Shown: piece by piece, positions 1 through 8,577 of the stretch
How positions within the stretch are numbered: the stretch's first letter is position 1
Layout of the letters: every line of letters starts with the position of its first letter
NCBI RefSeq assembly: GCF_013362995.1
Contig: NZ_JABWDV010000302.1
Coordinates: 23,938-58,641, forward strand
Source: Streptomyces sp. TRM64462
Lineage (GTDB): Bacteria > Actinomycetota > Actinomycetes > Streptomycetales > Streptomycetaceae
Direction: 5' to 3'
DNA: 34,704 nt
Made by a program: the position numbers and the translations under genes
The notes under the pieces: model-generated
The model's database searches: none
Told to the model about the DNA's origin: nothing
Seen by the model: the letters and a program-made list of their open reading frames with translations, nothing else

Positions 1-3
1 CCC

Positions 4-1260
4 TCACACCCTCGGCGGAGAGGCGCGGTCCCATGCGTCAAGCATCAGCTTGCGGTCAAGCGTCGGGGCCTTTACAGCGACTGCCGAACCTGGTGGGTCC
101 TGGCACATCAGGACACGGGCGGTAGGCAGCACGACCCCACCCTCCAAGTCGCCAAGAAAGATCAGCTGCCGGTCATGGAGCTGCCTTCGGTCACCACGGT
201 GCATAACCCTGACCTCGCAGTGCTGCTGCTCAAAGGCGGCAACATCGGCGGCAGTGAAGGCGATGTCGTTCCTGTTCTCAGCAATCAGCATTCGCAACGG
301 CGTGCCGCAGTCAGAGCGGACAGCCTCAACGAATCGCAGCAGCTTTTCAGGATTTACGGCCATGTAACGGTCCACCCAAATGGCCTCCGGCACGCCCGAT
401 AGAAACCCGCAGAAAGTCTTAACGGACTCCCGCCAGTTGGCGGGCCACGTGGGCACTCGGCCGTCCAGAGCGACACGCGCTGCTTCTGAATGCAGGGCCC
501 GGACCACCCCGTACTGCTGCTCGGCAGCCGGAACTAGCAGCGGGGCCAGGGCCTCCGTCGCGGAGTCGTCGGCAGGTAGAGGCGCGGGGCCATCGCGCAG
601 CACGCCCTTAATCCAGGTAGCGGCCTCCCAGGGCACATCCTGGACCCACTTAGGCGCGAGGATCTCGGCGGCCTCGCACACCTGATGGAAGGCGACACGT
701 CCCAGGACGGGCGCGACCTTCGACAGCAGCGCGGCGTTTCCACCCACGTTTGCTACCGCATCCGCCGAACGGGCGCAACCCGCAGCTTCAAAGTCCGCCT
801 CGCCTGCAACGGGCAGCGCAACCACGCGAGCGCGTGCCACTAGCGGAGAGCCAGTAGAGATCAAGTGCATACTGCGACCCCAACGGCCAGTCAGCAACGC
901 ACCAGTGTCCAGAGCTTGTTCACCATCCACCAACAGCTTAAGCAGTTGCCGCTGAAGGCGCAGACCGTGCGTGTTGCGCAGCGCATGCGGATAGTCGTCG
1001 AAGAGCAATTGGGCCGCACCATGTCGATCCAGGGCGTCAAAGACGTCCACGTGAAACGCGGCTGTTCGCTCTTCCTGATTGTCGTTGGTGTAGGCACGCC
1101 CCCGAGTACGGACGCTAGTATCACCCAGCTCGCGTGCCACAGCTTCCAGCAAGACGGTCTTACCGGAACCTGGCACTCCCCGAGCAATGACCGTCTCGCC
1201 GTCTATCAAATGCTCACAGACCTGGTTGACCCAGCTCCGCTGGGCAGGTAGTAGCCGCAT
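4..1260 (-). CDS. P-loop ATPase with C-terminal HDR-motif domain
   Basis: The 418-residue protein opens with a P-loop NTPase module. The Walker A is GVPGSGKT (residues 28-35) and the Walker B-like strand is LLFDD (85-89), so ATP binding and probably hydrolysis are expected. The middle is not recognised. The last 130 residues run into LHDRQLIF (H362, D363, R364), a pattern seen in phospholipase D-like and related HDR-type domains of bacterial conflict proteins. That last assignment is by pattern only. The ATG start has TGAGG upstream. The gene begins 8 bp after the stop of the ATPase gene at 1269-2831 on the same strand, so the two are almost certainly co-transcribed and probably work together. 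Base composition by eye is less GC-rich than the right half of the window, suggesting acquisition. It could also be a DNA-repair or regulatory ATPase; the function is not established. Confidence 0.72.
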   Translation of the reverse strand: MRLLPAQRSWVNQVCEHLIDGETVIARGVPGSGKTVLLEAVARELGDTSVRTRGRAYTNDNQEERTAAFHVDVFDALDRHGAAQLLFDDYPHALRNTHGLRLQRQLLKLLVDGEQALDTGALLTGRWGRSMHLISTGSPLVARARVVALPVAGEADFEAAGCARSADAVANVGGNAALLSKVAPVLGRVAFHQVCEAAEILAPKWVQDVPWEAATWIKGVLRDGPAPLPADDSATEALAPLLVPAAEQQYGVVRALHSEAARVALDGRVPTWPANWRESVKTFCGFLSGVPEAIWVDRYMAVNPEKLLRFVEAVRSDCGTPLRMLIAENRNDIAFTAADVAAFEQQHCEVRVMHRGDRRQLHDRQLIFLGDLEGGVVLPTARVLMCQDPPGSAVAVKAPTLDRKLMLDAWDRASPPRV

Positions 1261-1268
1261 TCAGGGCC

Positions 1269-2831
1269 TCACTTCAGCACCTGGTCGCGCATCGCGTGGA
1301 TCCGCGGTGCCCATTTCTCGTCAGTGATGCCGTACAACACCAAGTGCGCGGCCATGTCGGGTTCGCTCTCCGCCCATTCACGCGCATCCCTCTGCTCTTC
1401 CGGATCCTCCGACCACAGCAGTGGGAGCATGGCCGCCTCGTCCCCGAACCAATCAGCGAAGGACTTCAGTACGTCCGCAACCTCGGAGCGTGGGGTGTTT
1501 GGGCCGCGCCGCTGCAGGGCTTCCTGGAGCGCCTCCAAGGGAACGTGCCACGGGATGACATCATTGGGGCGCGTGCTGGCAGCAGCAGAGCAAGCCTTGC
1601 GGGTGAGCAAAGGGTGGCCGCCGAATTCGCGAAAGAGGAAGTCAATGGTCGCGGGGTCGCGGTAGCGCAACCCCATACGCCTGCCGAGACTGCGCACCAT
1701 CTCCTGCATCTCGTCCTTCTTCATCGGCGACAGGAACGACAGGCGGACGAACTTGTAGAGCAGGTTGTCTCGGCCATCGAGGAGCGGGCGCTCGAAGATT
1801 GCCGGGTCCACTCCGGCACACACGATGCCGATACCGTCCTTACCCTCGGCTTCGCGGCGTTGGATGACGCCTCGAAGCTGGGTAAGGCATCGCAGCAGCG
1901 CCCACGCCTCGCCCTCCTCGAGGTTTGACCGGCCAGGCCAAGCCTGGTCGATCTCGTCGATGAACAGCTCCAGACGACCAGGCAGCGCGTCCAGCAGTAT
2001 GTCCAAGTCGTTGAGCCAATGCGTGGAGATGTTCGCGACGGGGTGGGGGCGGCCGTCACGTGTAAGCAAGGTCAGACGGGGGGCGGATCCCGACGTGGCA
2101 CGCAGTAGTTTGTGACACTCCACAAGCAGACCGAGCTGGAACTGCTCGGTCGACAGTCCACTGATGTCCAGCCGGATCACGGGTTTACCCTGCTCCGCCC
2201 GGTGGTTCTCCACGTAGTTGAGCAGCGAGGTCTTCCCGGCCTTACGTAGCCCGAAGATGCCGACGGACTGACCACGGTCCAGAGCGAAGTCAAGCTGCCG
2301 CACCTCGGCTCGGCGCCCGTAGAATGCGGCCGGTTCGGTGATGGGCTTGGTCAGGTCGTAGTGATCATGCGTGACCATGATCTGCGCGATGCGCTCGCGC
2401 AGGCTTATCTGAACCCCATTTTCAATCAGCGCGTTGGAGTCGATCGTTAGGATCGGCAGCTGCCCGCGGCGGCGGCGGACGAGGTTCTCCGCTCCCGCAT
2501 CCGGAGTGAGCAAGATCGCGAAGTCTGGATCAAGCCTTGCCTCGCCCTTGCGTAGCCGGTCCGCAATGATGTCAAGCGTGCGCGGCTCCACTCGTTCATA
2601 CGAGGCAGACAAGCACAGCACCTCGAGGTGCAGATCAAAGGTTTCCTGAACGTTCTCCGGCAGGGTGATGTAGATCCACCAGCGCCGACCGTCCTGGCGA
2701 TCCTCCACGAACCGATAGGGCTCCGCGCCCATCTCGCGGAGAAGCTTGTTGAACTCTTTCCCCCCGAGGACCATCCGCTCGAACTTTGCCTTGTGTTCCG
2801 CGAGGACTTGCTGGTTGTGAGTGCTTGCCAC
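1269..2831 (-). CDS. STAND/AAA-like ATPase with unassigned N-terminal domain
   Basis: This 520-residue protein has a central ATPase core. Walker A is GLRKAGKT (194-201), preceded by the strand SVGIF, and Walker B is LFIDEID (289-295). A FYGRR motif just before the core is typical of STAND-type ATPases, which often start with a conserved F-x-G-R-x-x-E/A. Residues 1-160 form an alpha/beta domain, including a hydrophobic-strand stretch around DFAILLTPD (103-111), that I cannot name; it may be a sensor or nuclease-like effector. The C-terminal third looks winged-helix or helical, as expected after a STAND core. The start is GTG with GAGAGG 8 nt upstream. The gene is followed 8 bp later by the second ATPase (4-1260). 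A standalone NTPase pair next to a GNAT-PIN/ASCH pair suggests a conflict or stress module, but this is inference. Confidence 0.72.
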   Translation of the reverse strand: MASTHNQQVLAEHKAKFERMVLGGKEFNKLLREMGAEPYRFVEDRQDGRRWWIYITLPENVQETFDLHLEVLCLSASYERVEPRTLDIIADRLRKGEARLDPDFAILLTPDAGAENLVRRRRGQLPILTIDSNALIENGVQISLRERIAQIMVTHDHYDLTKPITEPAAFYGRRAEVRQLDFALDRGQSVGIFGLRKAGKTSLLNYVENHRAEQGKPVIRLDISGLSTEQFQLGLLVECHKLLRATSGSAPRLTLLTRDGRPHPVANISTHWLNDLDILLDALPGRLELFIDEIDQAWPGRSNLEEGEAWALLRCLTQLRGVIQRREAEGKDGIGIVCAGVDPAIFERPLLDGRDNLLYKFVRLSFLSPMKKDEMQEMVRSLGRRMGLRYRDPATIDFLFREFGGHPLLTRKACSAAASTRPNDVIPWHVPLEALQEALQRRGPNTPRSEVADVLKSFADWFGDEAAMLPLLWSEDPEEQRDAREWAESEPDMAAHLVLYGITDEKWAPRIHAMRDQVLK

Positions 2832-3090
2832 GTACGCCTCTCAGCGAGCCGAGTTTCCCGGATCGTACGCCGGACAGGGCATGTTGGGCGACTCTTCGAC
2901 GATTGCCGTGTGCCACGAGTAGACCGACACCCCTGCCGTCACGGCTCGGCGAGATGGAAGCCCCGTGGCGGACCTCGTCGGCGTTGCCGGCGTGAAGCAG
3001 CACGCGACCTTCGAGGGTGCAGTCAAAGAGGGCACATAGTGCGGCCTCGCCCTTGTCCAGCGGATGGAAGAAGCGTGGCTTCCCTCAAGG

Positions 3091-3570
3091 TCAGGCGGGC
3101 GCGAGGTCCTTGAGCGCGCCGCGAAGGGCCGCGCCAGCCTCGCTGGTCACCGCAGCCATCTCTCTCAGGTCCTGGCTCGTCAAGTACCGGTAGCTCTGCG
3201 GGGGGTGGAACGATGCCGACGCTCGCAGCGCCGCCAGGGTCACAGGAGCTTCGAAGGTAATCGGCTCTTCGAGTGACAGACCGCTGGCCCGGGTCGCGCC
3301 GCTCATGTACTCGTCGTACTCGCGCCGGCTGATTCCGGCGCTCGCGCGGCTGGCCGACCAGACCTCACGGGGGGTAGCGACCTGGACCGAGGCGATCCGC
3401 GCCATGCCCACGATGGCCATCGTGGGCGCGGTCGCGTAGAGGAGTACAGGAGTTCCAGGTGGAGCGGCGACGCGCTGCCGACGGACCTCCACCGTCTTGG
3501 TCCCTGCCAGGATCGCAGTGGCGAATCGAGGGTGGACGGACAGCAGCATCGCGCGCTCCGGATCACTCAC
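3091..3570 (-). CDS. ASCH-domain protein
   Basis: The 159-residue protein carries the ASCH hallmark near its N-terminus. LLSVHPRFATAILAGTKTVE leads into the G-x-K-x-x-E-x-R pattern, with E and R at the end of the first helix. ASCH domains belong to the PUA-like fold and bind RNA or modified nucleosides; some members act on N4-acetylcytidine. The GTG start overlaps the stop of the upstream GNAT-PIN gene (GTGA), implying translational coupling and a joint function, probably involving RNA. The tail after residue 110 is alanine-rich and helical and has no match I recognise. The 259 bp that follow before the ATPase gene hold no convincing gene. The exact substrate cannot be judged from sequence. 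Confidence 0.8.
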   Translation of the reverse strand: MSDPERAMLLSVHPRFATAILAGTKTVEVRRQRVAAPPGTPVLLYATAPTMAIVGMARIASVQVATPREVWSASRASAGISRREYDEYMSGATRASGLSLEEPITFEAPVTLAALRASASFHPPQSYRYLTSQDLREMAAVTSEAGAALRGALKDLAPA

Positions 3571-5627
3571 GTCTTTCGGTGCCCCTCTTCGTAAACGGCC
3601 TGGAACAGCGCGCTACTCGTCTTCGACAGCGACATCGGCGGTACCCACCGTAGCCCCAGCCCCTTGGCCAACACGGTCAATCGTGAATGCGTCACCTGTA
3701 CGGGAAAGATCTCCGTGTCCGAAAACCTCAACGCCATGGCCCTACCCGAAGCATCGGCTGTCGCACGCACTTCGGCACGACCATATACGCCCAGGTGTTC
3801 GAATCGCGAGAAGAGGGTGTCGGGGTCGTCGACGAGCACCTCGTCCAGGCGCGAGCACCCGATCACCATCTTGCCCTGCTGCCCGGAGGTGCCTTCGCTG
3901 ACGTACCAGAGGATCCGCGCCGGCACGGTCTCTCCCCGGTGCCCGGACGACCGGTAGTAGACGTGCTCACGGCTGATGCCGAGAATGTCGTCCCGCGGTA
4001 CGAGCATGGCCGGGACATCGAACAGTTCCGTGGACCACCGCGGTTTGATCGGCGCGATGAAGGACGGTAGCGCGGAGTTGATGAGCTTCGCTGGCCACCA
4101 CACCCGCTCTACGACGCTCGCGATCTCGGGCGACTCGCCTTCCTCAAGACGAGGCGTCACCCGCCCCAGGCGGGCCGCGATCTCCCCGGCTTTCTCCGAG
4201 ACCGTCTCGGCGGCCCCGCACACGTCGACGAGAAGCGCAGCGAAGCCGCTCTCATCTTCCGTGAAGCCGTCGGCGGCGGCAGCTGAAATCGCCGTCCTGG
4301 ACACGTATGGATCCGCGATCCGAACGACCTCGGCCTCTCGCCCTCGCCCGAGCCTCTTGAGCATGAAGAGCAGCTGCCGTGCGAGCGTCTCCTCCAGCGG
4401 ATGCGACGCAGTCCGCAGAAAAGCGACGTTGAGGGTGCGCCCGTCCATGGCCCACACGTAGAGGGCTACGGGGCTTCCCTCACCGTCGCGGAGAAGCTCC
4501 CTGCGCCACAAGACCCCATCGGAGGAGAGGGCTCTCAGCCGCTCCTCAAAAGCGGATCCTCTGTCGGCACCAGCCTGGTCGAAGAAGGCGACCAGTTCCC
4601 CTTCGCTGCCGGGAGCAACCTCCTCAGCTGAGAAGGCCGTACCCATGAGATCCGCCGGACGGTAGACCTGGGCCTGTCGCAGTTCGTCCACGTGAAGCGT
4701 GACCACTGCAGGTGAGACGACCTTGACTCGCGCGACGGCCCAAGCGATGTCCGCCAGGGCAGCCAGTCCGGGGTCGCGCGTCACCAACACCTGGAGGCCG
4801 GCGCAGGAAGTCTCGGCCACATACCGCAAGCGAGCTCGCTGCCGACTGTCCAAAGGCACGTGCGGCAGCTCCTTCTGCGCCGCTGTGACCAGCTCCGCCA
4901 GGCGGGCCGAGACCGCAGCGGGACCGGGAGAGAGCGACCGCAGCTCGGCGAGCCCCGTGCGCTGGTGATTCCGTTCCTCTCGGTCCTCAACGTCGCGTAC
5001 CTCGTGCAGCAGCTGTGGCGTGAAGGCGAGCTCGATCAGGTCAGCGAGCCATCCCGCCTCGAGCGCACGCGACTCCTCGACGGCGCGCTCCGCTCCTGCA
5101 CCGCGCAGCCCGGCGAATACGCTGTGGTCGACGGTCACCACCAGCAGTGCATCGCTCTGGGCCTCGGTGAACAGGTCCTCGTGGCCCAGGTCGAGCCACC
5201 AAGTGTCCAGCGTCTCCTTGTCCTTGCCCCGGCCCAGGCTCTCGCCCTTGGGAACAAAGCCCAGCGCCGTCCACATATCGCTGAGTCCGTAGTCACGCCG
5301 GCATTTCGCACGAATACCCAGCCGGTGAGCGTGCCGCTCGCGAATCGTCTCGATGAGTCGTCGCGCGACGCCCTTTGCTCGATGTTCCTCAGCCACGCAC
5401 AGGTGGGCCAGGCGCACGTAGAGATTCCGCTTGGGGAGCCCGAAGAGCGCGTAGCCGACGACCTCCTCGTCGTCGACGGCCACCAGCAGACCGCCGTCCT
5501 CCGCGTGCTTGCGGTACGCGGGTGGCGTGAGCAGGCCCAGGTACTTCGTGTATCTGTCGCCCAAAGCAATCACTGCGTCCAGCAGCTCCGTCTGCTCCCC
5601 CGACACCGGCAGCACTTTGATCGCCAT
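3567..5627 (-). CDS. GNAT acetyltransferase-PIN domain fusion protein
   Basis: The 686-residue multidomain protein has three parts. Residues 1-150 are a GNAT fold, with strand GGLLVAVDDEEVVGYALFG and acetyl-CoA-binding motif EHRAKGVARRL (81-91). Residues 158-315 look like a PIN ribonuclease: VTVDHSVF (D167), QLLHEV (E209), and TRDPGLAALAD (D285, D293) supply the usual acidic cluster. The remaining 370 residues include a second, degenerate GNAT-like stretch (about 370-450). They end in a region with REHVYYRSSG and ILWYVSEG that may be a PUA/ASCH-like fold. The ATG has an excellent GGAGGGGGA site 2-10 nt upstream. The stop overlaps the start of the ASCH gene. Acetyltransferase plus RNase plus ASCH in one coupled operon points to RNA-directed activity, possibly toxin-like. 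This is inferred from domains only. Confidence 0.75.
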   Translation of the reverse strand: MAIKVLPVSGEQTELLDAVIALGDRYTKYLGLLTPPAYRKHAEDGGLLVAVDDEEVVGYALFGLPKRNLYVRLAHLCVAEEHRAKGVARRLIETIRERHAHRLGIRAKCRRDYGLSDMWTALGFVPKGESLGRGKDKETLDTWWLDLGHEDLFTEAQSDALLVVTVDHSVFAGLRGAGAERAVEESRALEAGWLADLIELAFTPQLLHEVRDVEDREERNHQRTGLAELRSLSPGPAAVSARLAELVTAAQKELPHVPLDSRQRARLRYVAETSCAGLQVLVTRDPGLAALADIAWAVARVKVVSPAVVTLHVDELRQAQVYRPADLMGTAFSAEEVAPGSEGELVAFFDQAGADRGSAFEERLRALSSDGVLWRRELLRDGEGSPVALYVWAMDGRTLNVAFLRTASHPLEETLARQLLFMLKRLGRGREAEVVRIADPYVSRTAISAAAADGFTEDESGFAALLVDVCGAAETVSEKAGEIAARLGRVTPRLEEGESPEIASVVERVWWPAKLINSALPSFIAPIKPRWSTELFDVPAMLVPRDDILGISREHVYYRSSGHRGETVPARILWYVSEGTSGQQGKMVIGCSRLDEVLVDDPDTLFSRFEHLGVYGRAEVRATADASGRAMALRFSDTEIFPVQVTHSRLTVLAKGLGLRWVPPMSLSKTSSALFQAVYEEGHRKT

Positions 5628-5753
5628 GCTCCCCCTCCAGTTCCCTTAACCGCTCAACGCCCCAGAGCGGCATACTGCCCAACAGCCTCGGTGCCGATCC
5701 ACTGATTGATCAGAACCGGCTACCTGGCGGGAATCGATCGGTTTCTCTTCCTG

Positions 5754-6539
5754 TCACCAGCCACCGGTCGGGACAGGGTCACTTGATGAGTGATGAGGTT
5801 CGTTGTCGGCTGCGTACTGATCGGCAACGACGAAGGCGCTGGCGCAGTCCGGGCACTCGGCTTGGCCGAAGAGGTAGGTGAGGCCCTCGGCTATCCGGAG
5901 GAGGCCGAGGGCGCGGGCGGTGTCATGCATTCGCCTGCCCAGACTGCCAAGTCGCTCAACAGAGCACGGCTTGAGGGGGCGGCGGCGGACATCCCCCTCA
6001 CACCAGTCCCGATAGGCGGAGTACCGGCCGTGGTCGCCGATCGCAACGGTGACAGGCAGGTCGCAGTGGGGGCAGCTCACGCTATAGAAGCCGTCATCGA
6101 AGTCGTACTCGGCCATGCTCCATCCGGTCGCGCCGGCGAACGCGAGGTCCGCCCGGAAGAACGCCACCGCGAGCGTCGGTGGAAGATCACCGTCACCGAT
6201 ACGGCGGGTAAGTACGTCCCTGAGCTCAGCGACGACAGGAGCCATTTCCCGTACGAGCTCGTCGGCGCCATGGTCCTGAAGGACTCCCGCGACGATCGCC
6301 CCGGCCAGTTCCAGCGCCCGATCCATCGCGACCGTTTCGCCGGAACGGGCAAGGTCCCTCAGATACGGGAGCGCGGCGAAGCTGGCTGCCGAGACCGTGA
6401 GCCCCTCGGTGGCCAGGAGGTGCCAGAGTTCCCGCCAAGCTTCCTCGTCGAGGGACGGCGATCGCAGAACCCGCTCGAGAACAGGCGGAACCTCGTCGTA
6501 CGGTCCATGCCCGTACCTGGGCAACTGCCACTCGATCAT
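5754..6539 (-). CDS. Uncharacterised protein with CPHC/CPDC motifs
   Basis: A 261-residue protein of no family I can name. The first half is predicted helical, with HEAT-like spacing: PPVLERVLRSP, WRELWHLLATEGLTVSAAS, AALPYLRDLA. The second half contains two C-x-x-C pairs, CPHC after FYSVS and CPDC near the C-terminus, that could form a zinc ribbon. Helical N-terminal repeats with ATSA-type small residues are common among actinobacterial accessory proteins. I chose the ATG at 6539 over the in-frame TTG 12 nt upstream. The gene is divergent from 6602-7087 with only 62 bp between, so promoters are shared or overlapping. It may be an immunity or accessory protein; this is a guess. Confidence 0.6.
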   Translation of the reverse strand: MIEWQLPRYGHGPYDEVPPVLERVLRSPSLDEEAWRELWHLLATEGLTVSAASFAALPYLRDLARSGETVAMDRALELAGAIVAGVLQDHGADELVREMAPVVAELRDVLTRRIGDGDLPPTLAVAFFRADLAFAGATGWSMAEYDFDDGFYSVSCPHCDLPVTVAIGDHGRYSAYRDWCEGDVRRRPLKPCSVERLGSLGRRMHDTARALGLLRIAEGLTYLFGQAECPDCASAFVVADQYAADNEPHHSSSDPVPTGGW

Positions 6540-6601
6540 TCGCCGATTCAAGCACGGGGCCCCGCGGGGCCCGAGTCGGAGAGGTCGTGCATCCTAACCG
6601 G

Positions 6602-7087
6602 ATGACGCAGACCGGAGCCGAACATGTGAAGGTGCATTTCCACCTCGAGACGGATGGCGATTGGCCTCCCGCCTCGGTAGAGAGTCTTTGGGCTCTCGAC
6701 CGCGGCGACGGCACCGTGCAACTCGACAACACTCCTTGGTTCGTACGCGGCGTGGCGTGCGGAGACGTCCTTGCCACCCACCCCGACGAGGAGGGCGTTC
6801 TCTGGGCGGGCCATGTGGTCGAGCCGTCTCAGAACTGCACGATCCGACTCATCGTGTTGCGGGACAAGGGATCTGGCGCGGCACGGCAGAGCGTTCTGAA
6901 CGCGTTCGCGGAACTGGGAGTGGGTGGAGAGGGGATCGAGCGATTCGGCATGGTCGCCCTCAACGTGCCACCGGCGGCGGACCTCGCGAGGGTCCAGCGG
7001 CTCCTCGATCACAGCGTGGCCCAAGAATGGTGGGACATGGAAGAGGGCTGTGTCACCGATGCCTGGCGGGCAGCACAGTCGGGGTGA
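6602..7087 (+). CDS. DUF4265-family protein
   Basis: The 161-residue protein matches the pattern of the DUF4265 family, small proteins of unknown function. It starts HVKVHFHLE and continues with ESLWAL, the signature LDNTPWFVRGVACGDV, and then GMVALNVPPAADLARVQRLL. An ATG at 6602 follows an in-frame GTG at 6587; the ATG gives the family-typical length. It is transcribed away from 5754-6539 and converges on 7105-7854, with 17 bp between the two stops. Family members often sit next to toxin, immunity or SUKH-like genes in actinomycetes, but no such partner is evident here. Function is unknown. Confidence 0.7.
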   Translation: MTQTGAEHVKVHFHLETDGDWPPASVESLWALDRGDGTVQLDNTPWFVRGVACGDVLATHPDEEGVLWAGHVVEPSQNCTIRLIVLRDKGSGAARQSVLNAFAELGVGGEGIERFGMVALNVPPAADLARVQRLLDHSVAQEWWDMEEGCVTDAWRAAQSG

Positions 7088-7104
7088 GCGGCACTGCGCG
7101 CCAG

Positions 7105-7854
7105 TTACCCACCGACGGCTTCGCTCCAGCTCCCATCCGGGCCGCGGTGGAGACTCCTGCGTTGCATCCGCCGGGCCGTCTCTTCGAGTGCTGCCCGTTC
7201 CTGGGCTCGCCGGGACGCATCCGGGTCCGTGAGGTCGAAGCCGAGCAGCGGGACCTCGTCCGGGTCGACGTCCTCGGGCGAGGGCCGGCCTTCCAGGAGG
7301 AAGCCGAAGAGGGCTCGAAGGGCTTCGTTGCCCAGTTCCAGCGGGTGGAAAGGCAGTGCGTACGGCTCCTCGTCCCACGCCGGGTCAAACTCCACGGGCC
7401 GGTCACCTGCCCAGTAGGGCATCTCGAAGGGGAATGGGTCACCAATGTTCTCCACGATGCCGCCGTCCGGCGAGAGGCTCAGCAAGCGGCGGAGGCGGCC
7501 GTCCTCCCAGACCGCGAAGGCAAGCCAATCCGAGACGCTGTGCATCGCGTGCAGGATCACGCGACGGCCCGCGGCGGCCTCCAGAAGGTGCGCCGGGAGT
7601 TCCGACGGGCGGTCGAACATCAGACGCCGATCGCAGACCAGGTCCACGCCCGGGAAGCTCGCCGCATACGTGAGGCGCTCTGGCGGGTACGTCGATTCCC
7701 CCAGGACATCGCCCTTCGTCGACTCCATCCCCCAGCCCGGGAAGACCTGGGCGATCAACGCCGCCGTTCCCTCAGCCGCCGGCTCGCTGGCCTCCCGCAG
7801 TGCCGAGGCCACGTCTCCGTCCGCGTACGCTAGTAGCGCCGTCTTCGCTCCCAT
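7105..7854 (-). CDS. Uncharacterised actinobacterial protein (DUF6928-like)
   Basis: A 249-residue protein beginning MGAKTALLAYADGDVASALR, which I associate with a conserved actinobacterial family (DUF6928-like, from memory). It has TAASFPGVDLVCDRRLMFDRP and a central HSVSDWLAFAVWEDGRLRRL stretch resembling SMI1/KNR4-style beta strands. The ATG at 7854 was chosen although the frame is open 90 nt further upstream, because the family starts at MGAKT. The last 30 residues are charged and helical. It converges with the DUF4265 gene. Downstream of its start lies the tRNA scar at 7951. Role unknown; similar proteins are often found singly or duplicated in Streptomyces. Confidence 0.62.
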   Translation of the reverse strand: MGAKTALLAYADGDVASALREASEPAAEGTAALIAQVFPGWGMESTKGDVLGESTYPPERLTYAASFPGVDLVCDRRLMFDRPSELPAHLLEAAAGRRVILHAMHSVSDWLAFAVWEDGRLRRLLSLSPDGGIVENIGDPFPFEMPYWAGDRPVEFDPAWDEEPYALPFHPLELGNEALRALFGFLLEGRPSPEDVDPDEVPLLGFDLTDPDASRRAQERAALEETARRMQRRSLHRGPDGSWSEAVGG

Positions 7855-7950
7855 GCGACGCACGCTAGCCCCCACCACTGACAGCCCGGGAGCGGCCAGC
7901 GAGTGAGTACGTTCGCGCAGGTCAGAGCCACCCCACTCCCCCATCCACCA

Positions 7951-7997
7951 AGTACCTTCTAAGCACTTGGCCGCAGGTTCGAGTCCTGCCGGGGGCG
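7951..7997 (+). other. 3' half of a tRNA gene (anticodon UCU, Arg-type): probable attachment-site scar
   Basis: The segment reads as the 3' half of a tRNA. The anticodon loop is CTTCTAA with anticodon TCT at 7958-7960, flanked by stem arms AGTAC and GCACT with one A-C mismatch. It continues with a five-base variable region and a perfect T-arm: GCAGG, loop TTCGAGT, CCTGC. It ends with acceptor strand CGGGGGC and a G discriminator; CCA is not encoded. The matching 5' acceptor (GCCCCCG) and D-arm are absent upstream. The reverse strand translates to the peptide DSNLRP, a classic tRNA shadow. Such 3' halves are left at one end of integrative elements that insert into tRNA genes. Confidence 0.75.
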
Positions 7998-8097
7998 CTC
8001 AGCCCATCTGGCCAGCAGAAACGCTGATCTTTCTCCTTTCCGCGCGGAAGCACAGCGCGAGTTGGCCAAGTTCCTGCCCCTCTCGGCGTCTTCGGGC

Positions 8098-8577
8098 GTA
8101 CGGTTCAGCTCACGGCCGACGAGGTCGTACGGTCGGCGGAGGTGTGCCGGGGAGGGCGGGCCATCGACCTGCCGATGGTGGGCGGGCCGATCGCGATCGG
8201 CTACCACCTGGACGGCGTCGACGACCTGGTGCTCGACGCCGTGACACTGGCCCGGATGCGCCCGATCACTGGCCGTACGGGGAGGACAAGACCTGGCGGG
8301 CCGAGGGCGGCGTCGCCGCTGCGGGTTCGGACGGCCTGGTGGCGCACGTGAAGGCGACGAACGGGGGCATCGGCTACTTCGAGCTGTCCTTCGCGAAGAA
8401 CGCGAAGCTCCCCACCGTGCGGCTGGATACGGGCGCCGGCAGGGAGCCGGTGACGGTCTCGGCGGTCTCGGCGGAGTCGGCCTCGGCATGACGCTCCGCT
8501 TCGACTACCGCGAGCCCGCGCCCGGAACCTGGCCGATCGTCCTGGTCACATACGAGATCGTCAGCTCGCTGTCCTGA
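8098..8577 (+). pseudogene. pstS remnant (phosphate ABC transporter substrate-binding protein), frameshifted
   Basis: Three pieces of PstS lie in order but in different frames. The first is VQLTADEVVRSAE followed by IDLPMVGGPIAIGYHLDGVD (about 8100-8255). The second is WPYGEDKTWRAEGG, AAGSDGL and GGIGYFELSFAKNAKLPTV (about 8262-8487). The third is LRFDYREPAPGTWPIVLVTY (8488-8577), the typical PstS C-terminus. Roughly 40 residues expected between the first two pieces, including the phosphate-contact region, are missing, and the N-terminal half and signal peptide are absent. No start is evident, so this is dead. It overlaps the 3' end of arsO on the other strand by 17 bp. It is a leftover of a Pst locus, a common partner of arsenic islands because arsenate enters by phosphate transporters. 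Confidence 0.82.

Noticed and set aside
2841..3090. Short minus-strand frames between the ATPase and ASCH genes, e.g. one reading CALFDCTLEGRVLLHAGNAD
   Set aside because: Too short and without a start or recognisable family; it might be a relic, but codon pattern and context do not support a gene.
7959..8489. A 176-residue minus-strand frame ending RQDSNLRPSA
   Set aside because: The DSNLRP peptide is the reverse translation of the tRNA fragment and the rest is antisense to the pstS relic.
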